This document shows, one piece after another, positions 1 to 12,800 of a DNA stretch of 64,000 nt (its first letter is position 1; every line of letters starts with the position of its first letter). The DNA is from Caprella mutica (taxonomy: Eukaryota; Arthropoda; Malacostraca; Amphipoda; Caprellidae). The notes under the pieces are model-generated. The model saw only the letters and a list, made by a program, of their open reading frames with translations, did not search any database and had not been told where the DNA came from. A program made the position numbers and the translations under genes. Location of the stretch: NCBI GenBank assembly GCA_947561585.1, contig CANNZV010001030.1, positions 370,350 to 434,349 of the forward strand. Direction: 5' to 3'.

Positions 1-654
1 TTGAAATATTTCTACTGTGAATTAAAATAAAAGGACCAACTTTTCTTATACAGATATTGCTCGAGGTATTTTTTAAATAATTTGTTATCTCTATTCTGTG
101 TTTTTTTTCAGTATTTTATGTTTTATTGTATAGGAAACCTATACTGTATGAGAAAAAAAAGGTACTTTCGACAATTTGATAATTAAACAACCTTTCCATA
201 AATAGAAATGTATTATGTTAGATGTTTATGTTTAAATGTTGCAAATTCAAATCTATATTATATTCCAATTTTTAATAATATGATATTATGAATAAAAAAA
301 ATAAATGATTGTACAACTTTGAAGAAAGAAAAAGAAGAGATACTTGATAATATCTATCTAATATCTACGCAAAGAACATAGTTATCTGTTAGAGTTAGAT
401 ATAATACAGTTGAATATTTTATCTATCACTTACGTTAGGTATAGATAAATATATTACTCGATTTGTAAAATGTCTCTTTTCATTATGTTAATTTTATATG
501 TTCTAGGACAACTTTTTTCACTTTACTGTATTTAAATAGAATGCGTAAAATCAGCTGTCAGAGTTGATTGAGAAATGTACAGGAATTTGTAATTTATAAT
601 TTAAAGGCACTAAAAAGACAGAAAAAACATGTAATGGTATTTACAGTATTCTGA
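1..654. other. AT-rich stretch without recognisable features
   Basis: Very AT-rich sequence with many short A and T runs. No open frame, splice-site pair, terminal inverted repeat or RNA fold was recognised. It ends where the 39-bp tandem array begins. Confidence 0.6.
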
Positions 655-1062
655 ATAACAGTTATCAGTTTACTGTAGTTACCCCTTAGTTATATTTCAG
701 TTATCAGTTTACTGTAGTTACCCCTTAGTTATATTTCAGTTATCAGTTTACTGTAGTTACCCCTCAGTTATATTTCAGTTATCAGTTTACTGTAGTTACC
801 CCTTAGTTATGTTTCAGTTATCAGTTTACTGTAGTTACCCCTTAGTTATATTTCAGTTATCAGTTTACTGTATTTACCCCTCAGTTATATTTCAGTTATC
901 AGTTTACTGTAGTTACCCCTCAGTTATGTTTCAGTTTACTGTGGTTACCCCTAAGTTATATTTCAGTTACCTGTGGTTACCCCTCAGTTATATTTCAGTT
1001 TACTGTGGTTACTTTTCAGTTATATTTCAGTTACCTGTGGTTACACATCCATTTTACATCAG
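655..1062 (+). repeat. 39-bp tandem repeat array
   Basis: About ten head-to-tail copies of a 39-bp unit with the core CAGTTTACTGTAGTTACCCC. The phrase GTTATCAGTT recurs at 661 and 700. Later copies lose an internal TTATCAG block and drift. The unit length is a multiple of three, so an 85-residue open frame at 809-1066 is an artefact of the array and not a gene. Confidence 0.95.
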
Positions 1063-1496
1063 TTAATTCACTTCTAGCTAGTACATCTCAGCCATAATTC
1101 AGGCAGTTAATTGTCTCTTTTTCACTTGCTGCGGATCAACTTATTTTAATGTAGTTAGTCGTGTAATTTGGACACAAGCCAATTTGCTGATCACGTTTCA
1201 TTAAATATGCATTAAACTATAGCTGAATTAGTCTGAAAATTTTATTTCACTTAATAATTTGAGTTTATTTTGTTTACTTTATAAACACTGAAAAGAATAT
1301 TGAAATGCTTTCAGTGAACTTTTAAAAGTGTGCCTGCAAACTATTAAAAAGTCAGCACTTAGTCAATGCAGCCAAAGAAAAGTGAATTTGTTATCATTTC
1401 TCTATTGTTTACTAATTTAATTGGTACACGATGACGAATCTGTTGTAATAATAAACAATTATAAAACTGTGATTGATAAAATTAGCATCATGCAGT
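1063..1496. other. Unique AT-rich spacer between two satellites
   Basis: No coding, RNA or transposon signal was recognised between the 39-bp and 32-bp arrays. Confidence 0.5.
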
Positions 1497-3190
1497 TACT
1501 TTCCTCTGATAGTACATCATTACAGTGACTCTTTTCTCTGATAGTACATCATTACAGTGACTCTTTTCTCTGATAGTACATCATCACAGTGACTCTTTTC
1601 TCTGATAGTACATCATCACAGTGACTCTTTTCTCTGATAGTACATCATCACAGTGACTCTTTTCTCTGATAGTACATCATCACAGTGACTCTTTTCTCTG
1701 ATAGTACATCATCACAGTGACTCTTTTCTCTGATAGTACATCATCACTGTGATTCATTTCTCTGATAGTACATCATCACAGTGAATCTTCTCTCTGATAG
1801 TACATCATTACAGTGACTCTTTTCTCTGATAGTACATCATTACAGTGACTCTTTTCTCTGATAGTACATCATCACAGTGACTCTTTTCTCTGATAGTACA
1901 TCATCACAGTGACTCTTTTCTCTGATAGTACATCATAACAGTGATTCTTTTCTCTGACTCTGATAGTACATCATCACAGTGGCTCTTTTCTCTGACTCTG
2001 ATAGTACATCATCACAGTGACTCTTTTCTCTGATAGTACATCATCACAGTGACTCTTTCTTCTGATAGTACATCATCACAGTGACTCTTTTCTCTGATAG
2101 TACATCATCACAGTGACTCTTTTCTCTGATAGTACATCATCACAGTGACTCTTTTCTCTGATAGTACATCATCACAGTGACTCTTTTCTCTGATAGTACA
2201 TCATCACAGTGACTCTTTTCTCTGATAGTACATCATCACAGTGACTCTTTTCTCTGATAGTATACATCATTACAGTGACTCTTTTCTCTGATATTACATC
2301 ATCGCAGTGACTCTTTTCTCTGATAGTACATCATCACAGTGACTCTTTTCTCTGATAGTACATCATCACAGTGACTCTTTTCTCTGATAGTACATCATCA
2401 CAGTGACTCTTTTCTCTGATAGTACATCATCACAGTGACTCTTTTCTCTGATAGTACATCATCACAGTGACTCTTTTCTCTGATAGTACATCATCACAAT
2501 GACTCTTNNNNNNNNNNNNNNNNNNNNNNNNNNNNNNNNNNNNNNNNNNNNNNNNNNNNNNNCCGTAACTTTTTCTCTGATAGTACATCATCAGAGTGAC
2601 TCTTTTCTCTGATAGTACATCATCACAGTGACTCTTTTCTCTGATAGTACATAATCACAGTGACTCTTTTCCCTGATTGTACATCATCACAGTGACTCTT
2701 TTCTCTGATAGTACATAATCACAGTGACTCTTTTCCCTGATAGTACATCATCACAGTGACTCTTTTCTCTGATAGTACATCATCACAGTGACTCTATTCC
2801 CTGATAGTACATCATCACAGTGACTCTTTTCCCTGATAGTACATCATCACAGTGACTCTTTTCCCTGATAGTACATCATCACAGTGACTCTTTTCCCTGA
2901 TAGTACATCATCACAGTGACTCTTTTCCCTGATTGTACATCATCACAGTGACTCTTTTCTCTGATAGTACATAATCACAGTGACTCTTTTCCCTGATAGT
3001 ACATCATCACAGTGACTCTTTTCTCTGATAGTACATCATCACAGTGACTCTTTTCCCTGATAGTACATCATCACAGTGACTCTTTTCCCTGATAGTACAT
3101 CATCACAGTGACTCTTTTCCCTGATAGTACATCATCACAGTGACTCTTTTCCCTGATAGTACATCATCACAGTGACTCTTTTCCCTGATA
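1497..3190 (+). repeat. 32-bp tandem satellite array
   Basis: About 50 copies of a 32-bp unit of the form GACTCTTTTCTCTGATAGTA followed by CATCATCACAGT. CTCTTTTCTC recurs at 1561 and 1593. Copies before about 2560 mostly read TCTCTGATAG and many after it read TCCCTGATAG, so two sub-variants occupy different parts of the array. Two copies near 1950-2000 carry a CTCTGA insertion. The array is interrupted by an assembly gap, so the true copy number is unknown. Confidence 0.97.
2508..2562. other. Assembly gap (run of N)
   Basis: 55 consecutive N inside the 32-bp satellite. The sequence just after the gap is not a clean continuation of the unit. A collapsed or unresolved array is the simplest explanation. 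Confidence 1.
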
Positions 3191-3198
3191 GAACTATT

Positions 3199-5710
3199 CC
3201 AGGTAACATTGAAATATCCCAGGAATATTCCCTGGATATTTAGATGTTCACTCATTATCCGCTATCATAAAATGATATCGAGGGAATATCCCTGGAACCG
3301 AGAAAAAATTAGCTGTTCCCCTTACGATTTCAAGGGAATATCCCAGGAATTTGTGAAAATTAGCTGTTCCCCTTATGAATTCGAGGGAATATCCCAGGAA
3401 TTTATGAAAATTAGCTGTTTCCCTCACGATTTTGGGGGAATAATCCTGGAACAGAGAAAAAATTAGCTGTTTCCCTTACGATTTCAAGGGAACTTGGAAT
3501 TTGTGAAAATTAGCTGTTCCCCTTACGATTTCGAGGGAATACCCAGGAATTTTTAAAAATTAGGTAATCCCCTTACGATTTCGAGGGAATAACCCTGGAA
3601 CAGAGAAAAAATTAGCTGTTTCCCTTACGATTTCAAGGGAATACCCCAGGAATTTTTAAAAACTAGGTAATCCCATTACGATTTCGAGTGAATATCCCTG
3701 GAACCGAGAAATAATTAGCTGTTTCCCTTACGATTTCAAGGGAATATCCCAGGAATTAGTGAAAAATTAGCTGTTCCCCTTACGATTTCGAGGGAATATC
3801 CCAGGAATTTATGAAAATTAGTTGTTTCCCTTACGATTTCGAAGGAATATCCCAGGAATTTATGGAGATTAGCGTATCCCATTACGATTTCGAGGGAATA
3901 TCCCTGCAACCGAGAAAAAATTAGCTGTTTCCCTTACGATTTCAAGGGAATATCCCAGGAATTTGTGAAAATTAGCTGTTCCCCTTACGATTTCAAGGTA
4001 ATATCCCATGAATTTATGAAAATTAGCTGTTTCCCTTACGATTTCGAGGGAATACCCAGGAATTTTTAAAAATTAGGTAATCCCCTTACGATTTCGAGGG
4101 AATAACCCTGGAACAGAGAAAAAATTAGCTGTTTCCCTTACGATTTCAAGGGAATACCCCAGGAATTTTTAAAAATTAGGTAATCCCATTACGATTTCGA
4201 GTGAATATCCCTGGAACCGAGAAATAATTAGCTGTTTCCCTTACGATTTCAAGGGAATATCCCAGGAATTTGTGAAAAATTAGCTGTTCCCCTTACGATT
4301 TCGAGGGAATATCCCAGGAATTTATGAAAATTAGCTGTTTCCCTTACGATTTCGAAGGAATATCCCAGGAATTTATGGAGATTAGCGTATCCCATTACGA
4401 TTTCGAGGGAATATCCCTGCAACCGAGAAAAAATTACCTGTTCCCCTTACGATTTCAAGGTAATATCCCATGAATTTATGAAAATTAGTTGTTTCCCTTA
4501 CGATTTCGAAGGAATATCCCAGGAATTTATGGAGATTAGCGTATCCCATTACCATTTCGAGGGAATATCCCTGCAACCGAGAAAAAATTAGCTGTTTCCC
4601 TTACAATTTCGAGGGAATATCCCATGAATTTATGAAAATTAGCTGTTTCTTTTACGATTTCGAGAGAATATCCCAGGAATTTGTAGAAATTAGGTAATCC
4701 CCTTACGATTTCGAGGGAATATCCCAGGAATTTATGGAAATTAGCGTATCCCATTACGATTTCGTGGGAATATCCCTGGAACCGAGAAAAAATTAGCTGT
4801 TTCCCTTACGATTCCAAGGGAATATCCCAGGAATTTCAGAAAATTAGCTGTTCCCCTTACGATTTCGAAGGAATATCCCAGGAATTTATGAACATTAGCT
4901 GTTTCCCTTACGATTTCGAGGGAATATCTCAGGAATTTGTGAAAATTAGCTGTTCCTCTTACGATTTCGAGGGAATATCCCAGAAATTTATGAAAATTAG
5001 TTGTTTCCCTTACGATTTCGAGGGAATATCCCAAGAATTTATGAAAATTAGCTGTTTCCCTTACGATTTCGAGGGAATATCCCAGGAATTTGTAGAAATT
5101 AGGTAATCCCCTTACGATTTCGAAGGAATATCTCAGGAATTTATGGAAATTAGCGTATCCCATTACGATTTCGAGGGAATACCTCTGGAACCCAGAAAAA
5201 ATTAGCTGTTCCCCTTACGATTTTAAGGGAATATCCCAGGAATTCGTGAAAATTAGCTGTTCCCCTTACGATTTCGAAGGAATATCCCAGGAATTTGTGA
5301 AAATTAGCTGTTTCCCTTACGATTTCGAGGGAATATTCCAGGAATTTGTAGAAATAAGGTAATTCCCTTACGATTTCAAGGGAATATTCCAGGAATTTGT
5401 GAAAATTAGCTGTTCCCCTTCCTATTTCGAGGGAATATCCCAGAAATTTATGAAAATGATTGATTCCATTACGATTTCGAATGAATATTCCAAGATAGAT
5501 AGATAATAAGCTGATCTTCTTTCAATTCCGAAAGAATATCCCAGGAACTAATGGAAAATTTATTTATCCCATCACGATATCGAAGGACTATTCCAAGAAT
5601 TAATGAAATTTAGATGATCTCCTCGTACGATATTGAGGGATTATTCCAAGAATTCATAAAATTAGCTTATCCGTTCACGATTTCAAGAGAATATTCCATG
5701 AATTTAGAAG
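3199..5710 (+). repeat. 51-bp satellite array, left part of a larger repeat element
   Basis: Roughly 45 copies of a 51-bp unit with the core GATTTCGAGGGAATATCCC, followed by AGGAATTT and a TTAGCTGTTTCCCTTAC block. The array starts with CCAGGTAACATT, the same motif that opens 6424 and closes, inverted, at 8181. Longer higher-order blocks repeat: a stretch near 3700-3960 recurs near 4200-4430. Because 51 is a multiple of three, both strands stay open for up to 140 codons; these frames are not genes. Copies decay progressively from about 5460 to 5710. Confidence 0.93.
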
Positions 5711-5934
5711 TAATTATCTGACTCTCAACATTTTACAAGGAATGTTCAAATAATATTTCATTTCAATTTGTAATTCCATATGACCACTATTTATACGAAC
5801 TTGAAAAGAAAATGGCCTTCTATTCCGCTTATACAATATACATAGTATAAAGATGGTGTTTCTCAAATATTTTTTTATAAATTAATAGTTAACATAATGA
5901 AAGATGTAGTATTATTTAATTAAGTTAATGATCA

Positions 5935-6360
5935 TGAAAAATTGATTAAAGTCAGTCGGTGGTTAAATGCAAACCGTCTCTCTCTTAATGCTGATAAAAC
6001 TAATTATTTGGTCTTTACTCATAAATCTGTGGATCTCTCAGCTTCACATATATCATAATGAACGACTCTCGTATATCTCTTGTTCCAAATTTCAAGTTCC
6101 TGGGTATAATCACTAGTCACCTTAACTTTAATCAACAGTGCAGTATTTTATCTAGGAAACTATCATGTGCTGTAGGCGTAATTCGTAGGGTGTCCTGTTA
6201 TGTCCCGGGGAAGTACTGAAAACTTATAATTTTTCACTATTTTATTTGCACTTGATTTACGGCATTTCTGTTTGGGGGGGATGCGGATCAACAAATATTG
6301 GAAGAGTTGCTGCAATGAATAATAGAATGCGCTCTCATTAATTTAGCTCAGTGTATAATG
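5935..6360 (+). pseudogene. Non-LTR retrotransposon reverse transcriptase fragment (frameshifted)
   Basis: Conceptual translation from the GAA codon after 5935 reads RWLNANRLSLNADKTNYLVF, the conserved segment just after the catalytic core in Jockey/CR1-like LINE reverse transcriptases. A stop and a frameshift follow near 6055. In a second frame the text continues with NFKFLGIITSHL and SRKLSCAVGVIRR, matching the thumb region, then a further shift leads to a YGISVWGG-like motif near 6260-6285. At least three frame changes make it dead. It lies between the two blocks of 51-bp satellite, so it is either an insertion into that array or part of an older element. Clade assignment is uncertain. Confidence 0.85.
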
Positions 6361-6469
6361 ATTGTTTTGTACCATATCCATGTAATCACGTAAATAATTA
6401 TTTTTGATCTCTGCTTTCCATAACCCAGGTAACATTGAGATATTCCCGGAATATTCCCTCGATATCTAT

Positions 6470-6956
6470 ATATTCCCTCATTATCCGCTATCGTAAAATG
6501 ATATCGAGGGAATATTCCAGGAATTAGTGAAAATTAGTTGATCCCCTAACGAAATCGAGAGAATATTCCAGGAATTAGTGAAAATTAGTTGATCCCCTAA
6601 CGAAATCGAGAGAATATTCCAGGAATTAGTGAAAATTAGTTGATCTCCTAACGATATCGAGGGAATATTCAAGCAATTAGTGAAAATTAGCTGATCCTTC
6701 ATGATATCGAGGGAATATTCCAGGAATTAATGAAAACTAGTTGAACCCTTTTCCGATATCGAGGGAATATTCCAGGAATTAGTGAAAATTAGTTGAATCC
6801 CTATTGATATCGAGGGAATATTCCAACAATTACAGAAAATTTGTTGATCCTCTAAGGATATTGAAGGAATATTCCAGGAAATACTAAAATTTAATTGATT
6901 CATTAACAATATCGAGGGAATATTCCAGGAATTAGTGAAAAATAGTTGATCCCAAA
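6470..6956 (+). repeat. 51-bp satellite, second block
   Basis: About nine copies of the same 51-bp family as 3199-5710, here with GATATCGAGGGAATATTCC and TTAGTTGATCCCC variants. This block forms the left arm of the element at 6424-8181. The short frames on the minus strand here are array artefacts. Confidence 0.92.
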
Positions 6957-7107
6957 AAATTATACAAGAAACTATTATAAAAGAAGAAAAGAAATAATCT
7001 ATGAAATATGAAACTATATATGTATTTATCGTTGATAACCTAAAGATAAACTTGAGTAGTTACCATATTGCATAAAGTTCATTAAAAATCCTACTTCTAC
7101 TGTGTTC

Positions 7108-7178
7108 AGGATGGTCGAGTGGTTAGCGTCGCAAGCAGAAGTCAACAAGGTTCTGGTTTGAGACCCGGAAACATCACT
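7108..7178 (+). mobile_element. tRNA-derived SINE head or tRNA pseudogene
   Basis: The stretch begins with TCAGGATGGTCGAGTGGTTA, where TGGTCGAGTGG fits an RNA polymerase III A box. About 45 bases later GGTTTGAGACC fits a degenerate B box (T for C at position five). The spacing is tRNA-like but a clean cloverleaf does not form, and a T-rich tail follows. This supports a SINE head or a decayed tRNA, not a functional tRNA. A similar A-box phrase occurs on the minus strand near 23370-23410. Confidence 0.55.
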
Positions 7179-7329
7179 TTATTTCTTTCTCCATTTATTT
7201 CCATTTAATTTGTATATAACAATATGTATCACTCAACTAATTCATGTAGAGTTAAACGTACACGTACAAATGCTGTATATGCTAGGAAATATTAATTTTG
7301 GTTTTCTTATTTTTATATCCTTCCTCTAT

Positions 7330-8040
7330 TCTAGATATCCAGGGATATCGAGGGAATATCCATTCACTTTCATATTTTCATTACCTTGTTAATGAGGGGA
7401 TAACTGATTTGATATTCCCTTTCTCTTCCCTTGATATCCAGGGAGGATTCCAGGAATATTTATATTTTGATTCCCTCTTGTTCCCTTTGATATCGAGGGA
7501 ATATCTATTCACTTTCATATTTTCATTCCCTTGTTAATGAGGGGATAACTGTTTTGATATTCTTTTTTCTATTCCCACAATATCCACGGAAGATTACAGG
7601 AATATTTATATTTTAATTCCCTCTTGTTCCCCTTGATATCGAGGGAATATCCATTCACTTTCATATTTTCATTCCCTTGTTAATGAGGGGATAACTGTTT
7701 TGATATTCCCTTTCTCTTCCCTTGATATACAGGGAAGATTTCAGGAATGTTTATATTTTAATACCCTCTTATTCCCCTTGATATCGAGGGAATATCCATT
7801 CATTTTCATATTTTCATTCCCTTGTTAATAAGGGGATAACTGTTTTGATATTCCCTTTCTGTTCCCTTGATATCCAGGGAAGATTCCAGGAACATTTCTA
7901 TTTTTATTCCCTCTTGTCCCCCTTGATATCGAGGGAATATCCATTCACTTTAATATTTTCATTCCCTTGTTAATGAGGGGATAACTGTTTTGATATTAAT
8001 TTTCTGTTCCCTGGATATCCAGGCAAGATTCCGGGAATAA
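7330..8040 (+). repeat. 147-bp tandem repeat
   Basis: Nearly five copies of a unit about 147 bp long. GATATCGAGGGAATAT recurs at roughly 7343, 7490, 7637, 7783 and 7928. Each unit holds both GGGATATCC-like and GGAATATTCC-like short palindromes. It forms the right arm of the element ending at 8181. Confidence 0.93.
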
Positions 8041-8229
8041 ATAATAAAATGTCCCATAGAGATCCCCTGGATATCAAAAGGGAATATCGCCTTATCGCGA
8101 AAAGTGTGAAATAGGAATATTCCAGGGAACAAGGGGAATATCACTGGAGATAACCCGGGAACAATCAAATGTTACCTGGGATGAACTCTAAATTGGTGTA
8201 TTCTACTCTACTATTGTACCTTATACTAC

Positions 8230-8690
8230 GCAATGCCTCTATCCTTATCGTTTTTCTTCGTGGCATTTTTTTTATTAGATCCATAGAAAACGAGTTATTC
8301 GAACTTCGAACGGATTTCGAACCATTGTCAAAAAAGCCTAAGCCTTTTTTTTTTTTGGTTGAATATGCGGCATTGCAGTTTTTTGCATTCCATTCTCCAG
8401 GAGATTACCTATAATCGTAGTAGCGTTTTGTTCTAATTTTTAATTATTTTTCGAAATATTAAAAACAAAAACAAAAAAATTAAGTTAAAGCTAATATTTC
8501 TAAAAAAAATCTAAAATTCGAACAAAACTCTACTACGATTCTAGATAATGTCCTGGAGTATCGTATGCCAAGAAACTGTAATGCCGTAGCTTCAACCAAA
8601 AAAAAGCCTTAGATGTTTGAATACCAAAATTCGTAGCTTTTTTGAAGTGCCTCAAAATGGCATTGAAAGTTATTGCTTTGTTTGGCACTA
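8230..8690. repeat. Dispersed repeat with a long inverted repeat
   Basis: The left half, about 8330-8440, and the right half, about 8518-8625, are inverted copies. Shared pieces include GCCTTTTTTTTGGTTGAA, CGGCATTGCAGTTT and the CGTAGTAG/CTACTACG block, around an A/T-rich loop near 8450-8515. Related sequence recurs at 34815-34970 and 37744-37905, where it is split by a later insertion. Confidence 0.75.
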
Positions 8691-8935
8691 AATCCCCACG
8701 AGCACGAACAAGCCATGCTCGCTATTATCCACTCGGAGGTGGGGGTATCACCAGGCGCCACCTGACTCACTGTTGTAAAGTTCAACATAGCAATAACCAC
8801 GACACCAAATCAAAATCCACCAGGTTGGTACTCATGGGATGGCCCGGGCTCATCACGTAGAGGACCCCTTCCTCCCTCTCCCCAGTGGCATAGCGTCACA
8901 CAGTCACACTCTAGAGTTCTGATCCCCTTAAACAT
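8691..8935. other. GC-rich block of unknown origin
   Basis: Composition rises sharply above the surroundings, with GGAGGTGGGGGTATCACC, GGCGCCACCTG and GATGGCCCGGGCTC. Short frames are open on both strands, but none shows a recognisable motif or splice context. It may be part of a SINE or LINE tail. Confidence 0.35.
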
Positions 8936-9664
8936 TTAGTATGTTTTAAATAGACAGCTACCTATAAGTCATAAATTTAAACTATCGCTACGAATGGAGT
9001 TTGCAATAACGTTTAGAAACGATGTCGCATACTTATCAGATTTCCTACATATTAATTAAATTAGATGGTAACGTCTAGAAATACACTGGTATATTTTGTA
9101 AAAGTATATTTTTAAAAGTACAAAAATGCACTAGATTCATTTTTACATCGTTTTCAGAGACAGAGTTATGGTTGGGCTATAGATGAGTTAGGACAAGAAA
9201 ATTAAAATGGGTCCCCTCTTATTCTTCGATGGCCCCACAATGAATTTTTATCTGGTTCTTACATACATATCATCTATAATTACATGATCAGAAATCCTTA
9301 ATAAATGGTACAGTGGTATCAATTATAGAGGTATAAAAAATACTGTTTGAAGGGAATTGACTGATAAGTTGACTGTTTGGTTTATTATCTGTGAATGCAA
9401 AACTTTATTGACTTGATGAGAATCTGGATGGATACGTAATTAAATTATGAAATTATGGATTCTACCTGAATAGAAGAAAATACATTATGTATCAGTATCA
9501 CATCATTATATCCAAATCAGAAATATTTTTAAAAAACACAATATAATAAAAAAAATCATGATTGAAACTTTCAACCAAACTGAACAAAAATACTGAGAAC
9601 ACTTTATAAGTTAAATAACAAAAAGGCAATACAATTAAGTATATATTTCATTTGGTATAAGGAT
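8936..9664. other. AT-rich spacer downstream of the three-exon gene
   Basis: No gene recognised. The stretch around 9160-9260, with the phrase GATGGCCCCAC, resembles 13540-13640, with CTATGGCCCCACC, so a short dispersed repeat is present at both places. Confidence 0.4.
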
Positions 9665-9670
9665 TTTATT
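9665..9670 (-). terminator. Poly(A) signal AATAAA
   Basis: The minus strand reads AATAAA about 90 bases beyond the stop codon of the three-exon gene. Its position fits a short 3' UTR. Confidence 0.65.
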
Positions 9671-9755
9671 ATCTAGGTATATTTTTGAGCATAGGAAAAG
9701 GTCCACGAACAGGTCCCTAATTCCGACAGGTGCGATAGTTTCTCAAGATGGTCCA

Positions 9756-9848
9756 CTAGTGATTGAAGAGATTGTTTGGGTCACTGGAATCAGCAGTTCG
9801 TTTTCTCAGTTTGTCCCTGTCCCTCTTGTTCTGCATCCTCATCCTACT
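9756..9848 (-). CDS. Exon 3 of the 181-residue protein gene
   Basis: It starts after TTTTCAG and encodes 30 residues, from SRMRMQNKRDRDKLRKR to the end, then TAG. The in-frame join to exon 2 makes one continuous basic segment, which supports the exon pairing. Confidence 0.8.
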   Translation of the reverse strand, partial: SRMRMQNKRDRDKLRKRTADSSDPNNLFNH

Positions 9849-12800
9849 CTGAAAAGTAAAATAGATAAATGAAAATTAATAAAACCGACACACTGTCTTC
9901 CTAACTGAATCTTTAATAGGTCTGGAAAACTAAATCATTATTAAAGTATTTCTATATTTTGATATTTTGTTTCTTGTGTTAAGTTAAGTCTTAAAGCAAC
10001 ATGAATGATGATATAGAAATAAGTTAGTGTTCCTGCATAGGTGACTAATGAATTCTTCAAGGAAATGAAAATCATGTACGTATTATCTGTTCATGAAAAA
10101 CTTTTAGCTTGATATCAAATAGAAAGATATTTAAAGAGTTTCTTCATTTCAAAAGAGGTACAAAAGCGTATATTTTTATTGCAATACTTCAGATTTATTA
10201 TAATTAAAATTTAAAAAAAACTACGGTTCTCAAAAGGCGATACTAATTTCTACTAAAGCAACTCTGATATCATAGCTGGACACTCTTTGAATTTTGGAGT
10301 GAATATTGCGGTATTTTAGTTATGAAACACCTAATAATAGATAAACTTTCCTATTGATTTAGACACATTCATTGTGTGTACATTCACTTTTACTCTACAA
10401 GTCTATACTTACATTTTGTCTTTGATATTCTGCCCACTGATCCTTAGTCATTTCCAGTTTATTCATTTTTGGCTTCCTTTTCCTTTTCATCCCGTCACTT
10501 GGACTAGTAAGATTAGAAGATTCAATTGGGAACCAGGATTCTGATTGGTGCTCAGCTGGATACGATAATCCTGATTGGTACTGAGATGAATTCATTAATC
10601 CTGATTGGTGCTCAGTTGAATACACTGTTCCTGATTGATACGGAGATGAAGTATCAATCGGCGGCAGCAATAAATCTTCATGACTGGTATCAGAGGAGTG
10701 GTAGTTGTTGAACAATGAACCATCGCTCGTGTCGGTATGTATTTCATCGAAGTCATGGGATGGGGTTGACTGAAAAGATAAAATAGTAATTAATTGTTTT
10801 TTTTGGTCAACTTGAAGAACACTTTTTATATCTGAAAATGGAGAAACGGATTCATAAAAACAAAAACTTAGACATATTTAATCATCTCCAGAATGATAAC
10901 TTAGCAACTTGAAAATATAAGAAATAATATTTGTACTATTTAAAATACATTATTTAGCTGTGGACAGATCAAAAGTAGTCAGAATTATTAGGTATTGACA
11001 TACTGCATAGTTACTATTCATTGGTCCGACACTTTCGTAGTTTTATTTCTGATTTAACTTCAAATATATTTATATCGGGAACCGTGTGGCCCAAAACTCT
11101 CCTGCCAAGTCATTAAATTATCATGAACTGTGCTGTACAACAAACTAGCAGATGAAACAAACTACATTGCGTTTTTATTGTTATTGGACTATTAAGAAGG
11201 GGGTACGGTCATGAGACCCCTACCTCCCTGGACTGAAGCCCCCGGGGACAATATTAATTAATTAGTTTTATACAATCCCTCAACAAACATGTAGGTTGTA
11301 TTGGCTAGTTTGTTGTACTGCACACTTCATGATTGTTAATGACTTGGCTGGGGGGTTGGGCAGGAGGGGGGGGGGGGGGGTTTGGGGTTGGCATATTAAT
11401 TATGTTAAATCAGTAATAAACTACAAAAGTGTCGGACTAATGCAGTTAACAGTTATACCTAGGAAGTTACTCTAAGTTATACATATCTAAGTAGCTCTCC
11501 ATTTGTTTAACTAGGTAAATAAGGATTAAAAAACCGGAGGGGGGCTTGTGACCGGAGGGGCTTATGTCCCAGGAGGACTCATGACCAGGAGAGGAGGGGG
11601 GGGTTAAGTCGGGGGGGCTCATGCCCGGGGGGTTGGGGGGGGAGGGGGGCTTATGACCTACACCCATTAAGAAGACCCTATACTGCATGAATAATTTGTA
11701 CTATTAAATGAACTGGAAATTCACAATGCATTTCGTTTAAATTATTGAAATGTTCATTTTTACAAGACAAACGTGTCAACGGAAATGGCAACCAGGAATA
11801 GTTTTCTCCTTGTATTCTTTAATACTGAAAGAATATCTCATCGTGCAAACTTATTTTAATTTTTCTAATGTTATATCCTTTTAAGTTTGTTTCATATTTA
11901 GTTACGACACTTAACCTTTTCTAACATCGATATTTAAATAATTTCGAGATGTATAATGTATGATTCTAACGAAGAAACAATCATAATCTTCACGGGCTGT
12001 AATTCAGATTTAAGAAACATTTTAGTAAGCTCCAAACTATCTAAGCACAATTATAACATTGAAACCAGCATAATATCATCCAAATACACACATAGTCACT
12101 ATATTCACAGTTGAAGCCTAATTTACTGGTTATAGTGTCCTAAGTACAGTAGACGTAAGTTATCACCAAGATCTCCTCTCTTGCATCCAATTCTAACTGG
12201 TACTGACGAAGAAATTTCCGTTTGTAAGCCATTGCTTCAGATGATGTCAGTGGAAAGCGTTGTGACGAGATACTGCAAACATGTTCAGAACATAGCCTGC
12301 TGCTATGTACAAGTTATGTGTATGTGTATGTACTTCATAAAGCGTGTACGGGATATAAATGGTTGAGTTAGCCACTTGTTGCGTCAAGTCAGCCAATGAT
12401 TTCCTGAAGTTATTCAATGATTAGAATGGGTTGGGGTACAATATTTGCAACTAAAATACATCACCAATTTTATTAATTAAATTTTTATAAATATCAATTT
12501 GTTATGGATTTTATAAAATATTATTTTATATGAACTTTATTAAATAATTAATTTATAGAATTAGTTTAGTCAAATTATTAGAATGAATAGTTATCCTCCT
12601 TTCGTTGAAGATATAAAGTGTACCCTATTTAAGTTACCACGTGTATTTTTATAGAGTATATTACATAGGTATGTGAGTGAATCACAGCACTGTTATAGAA
12701 GGAGATAAGGAATGCCATTGAAAGAAAGTATACAGGTACATATTATTTAATTCTAGCACTGAGCACGAGTAAGATAGGCTGTCATTGAGGAAAAAAGAAT

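Larger units (their letters stand above)
6424..8181. mobile_element. Fold-back-like element with CCCAGGTAACATT termini
   Basis: The left end reads CCCAGGTAACATTGAGATAT and the right end is its inverted counterpart, ending AATGTTACCTGGG. Both ends share further GGAATATTCCCT-type sequence. The left arm is the 51-bp satellite and the right arm is an unrelated 147-bp satellite. The central part holds a tRNA-derived SINE-like sequence. No transposase frame is present. The same left terminus also occurs at 3199, so the whole 3199-8181 block may be one older element; GAACT occurs just outside both outer ends but is not a convincing duplication. The superfamily is unknown. Confidence 0.65.

Noticed and set aside
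1497..3190. Regular 32-bp repeats considered as a CRISPR array
   Set aside because: Units are contiguous with no unique spacers, and the genome is eukaryotic. It is a simple satellite.
4741..5163. 140-codon frame with repeated EIVRETANFHKFLGYSL
   Set aside because: It arises from the 51-bp satellite (17 codons per unit) and both strands stay open. It is not a repeat protein gene.
7108..7178. Intact tRNA gene
   Set aside because: A and B boxes are visible but the B box is degenerate and paired stems do not close, so only a SINE head or tRNA pseudogene is supported.
655..8040. Several satellite units are multiples of three (39, 51, 21, 147 bp), suggesting selection for coding
   Set aside because: Other arrays here have units of 32, 31, 26 and 25 bp, and the coding strands are inconsistent. 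Coincidence is enough.
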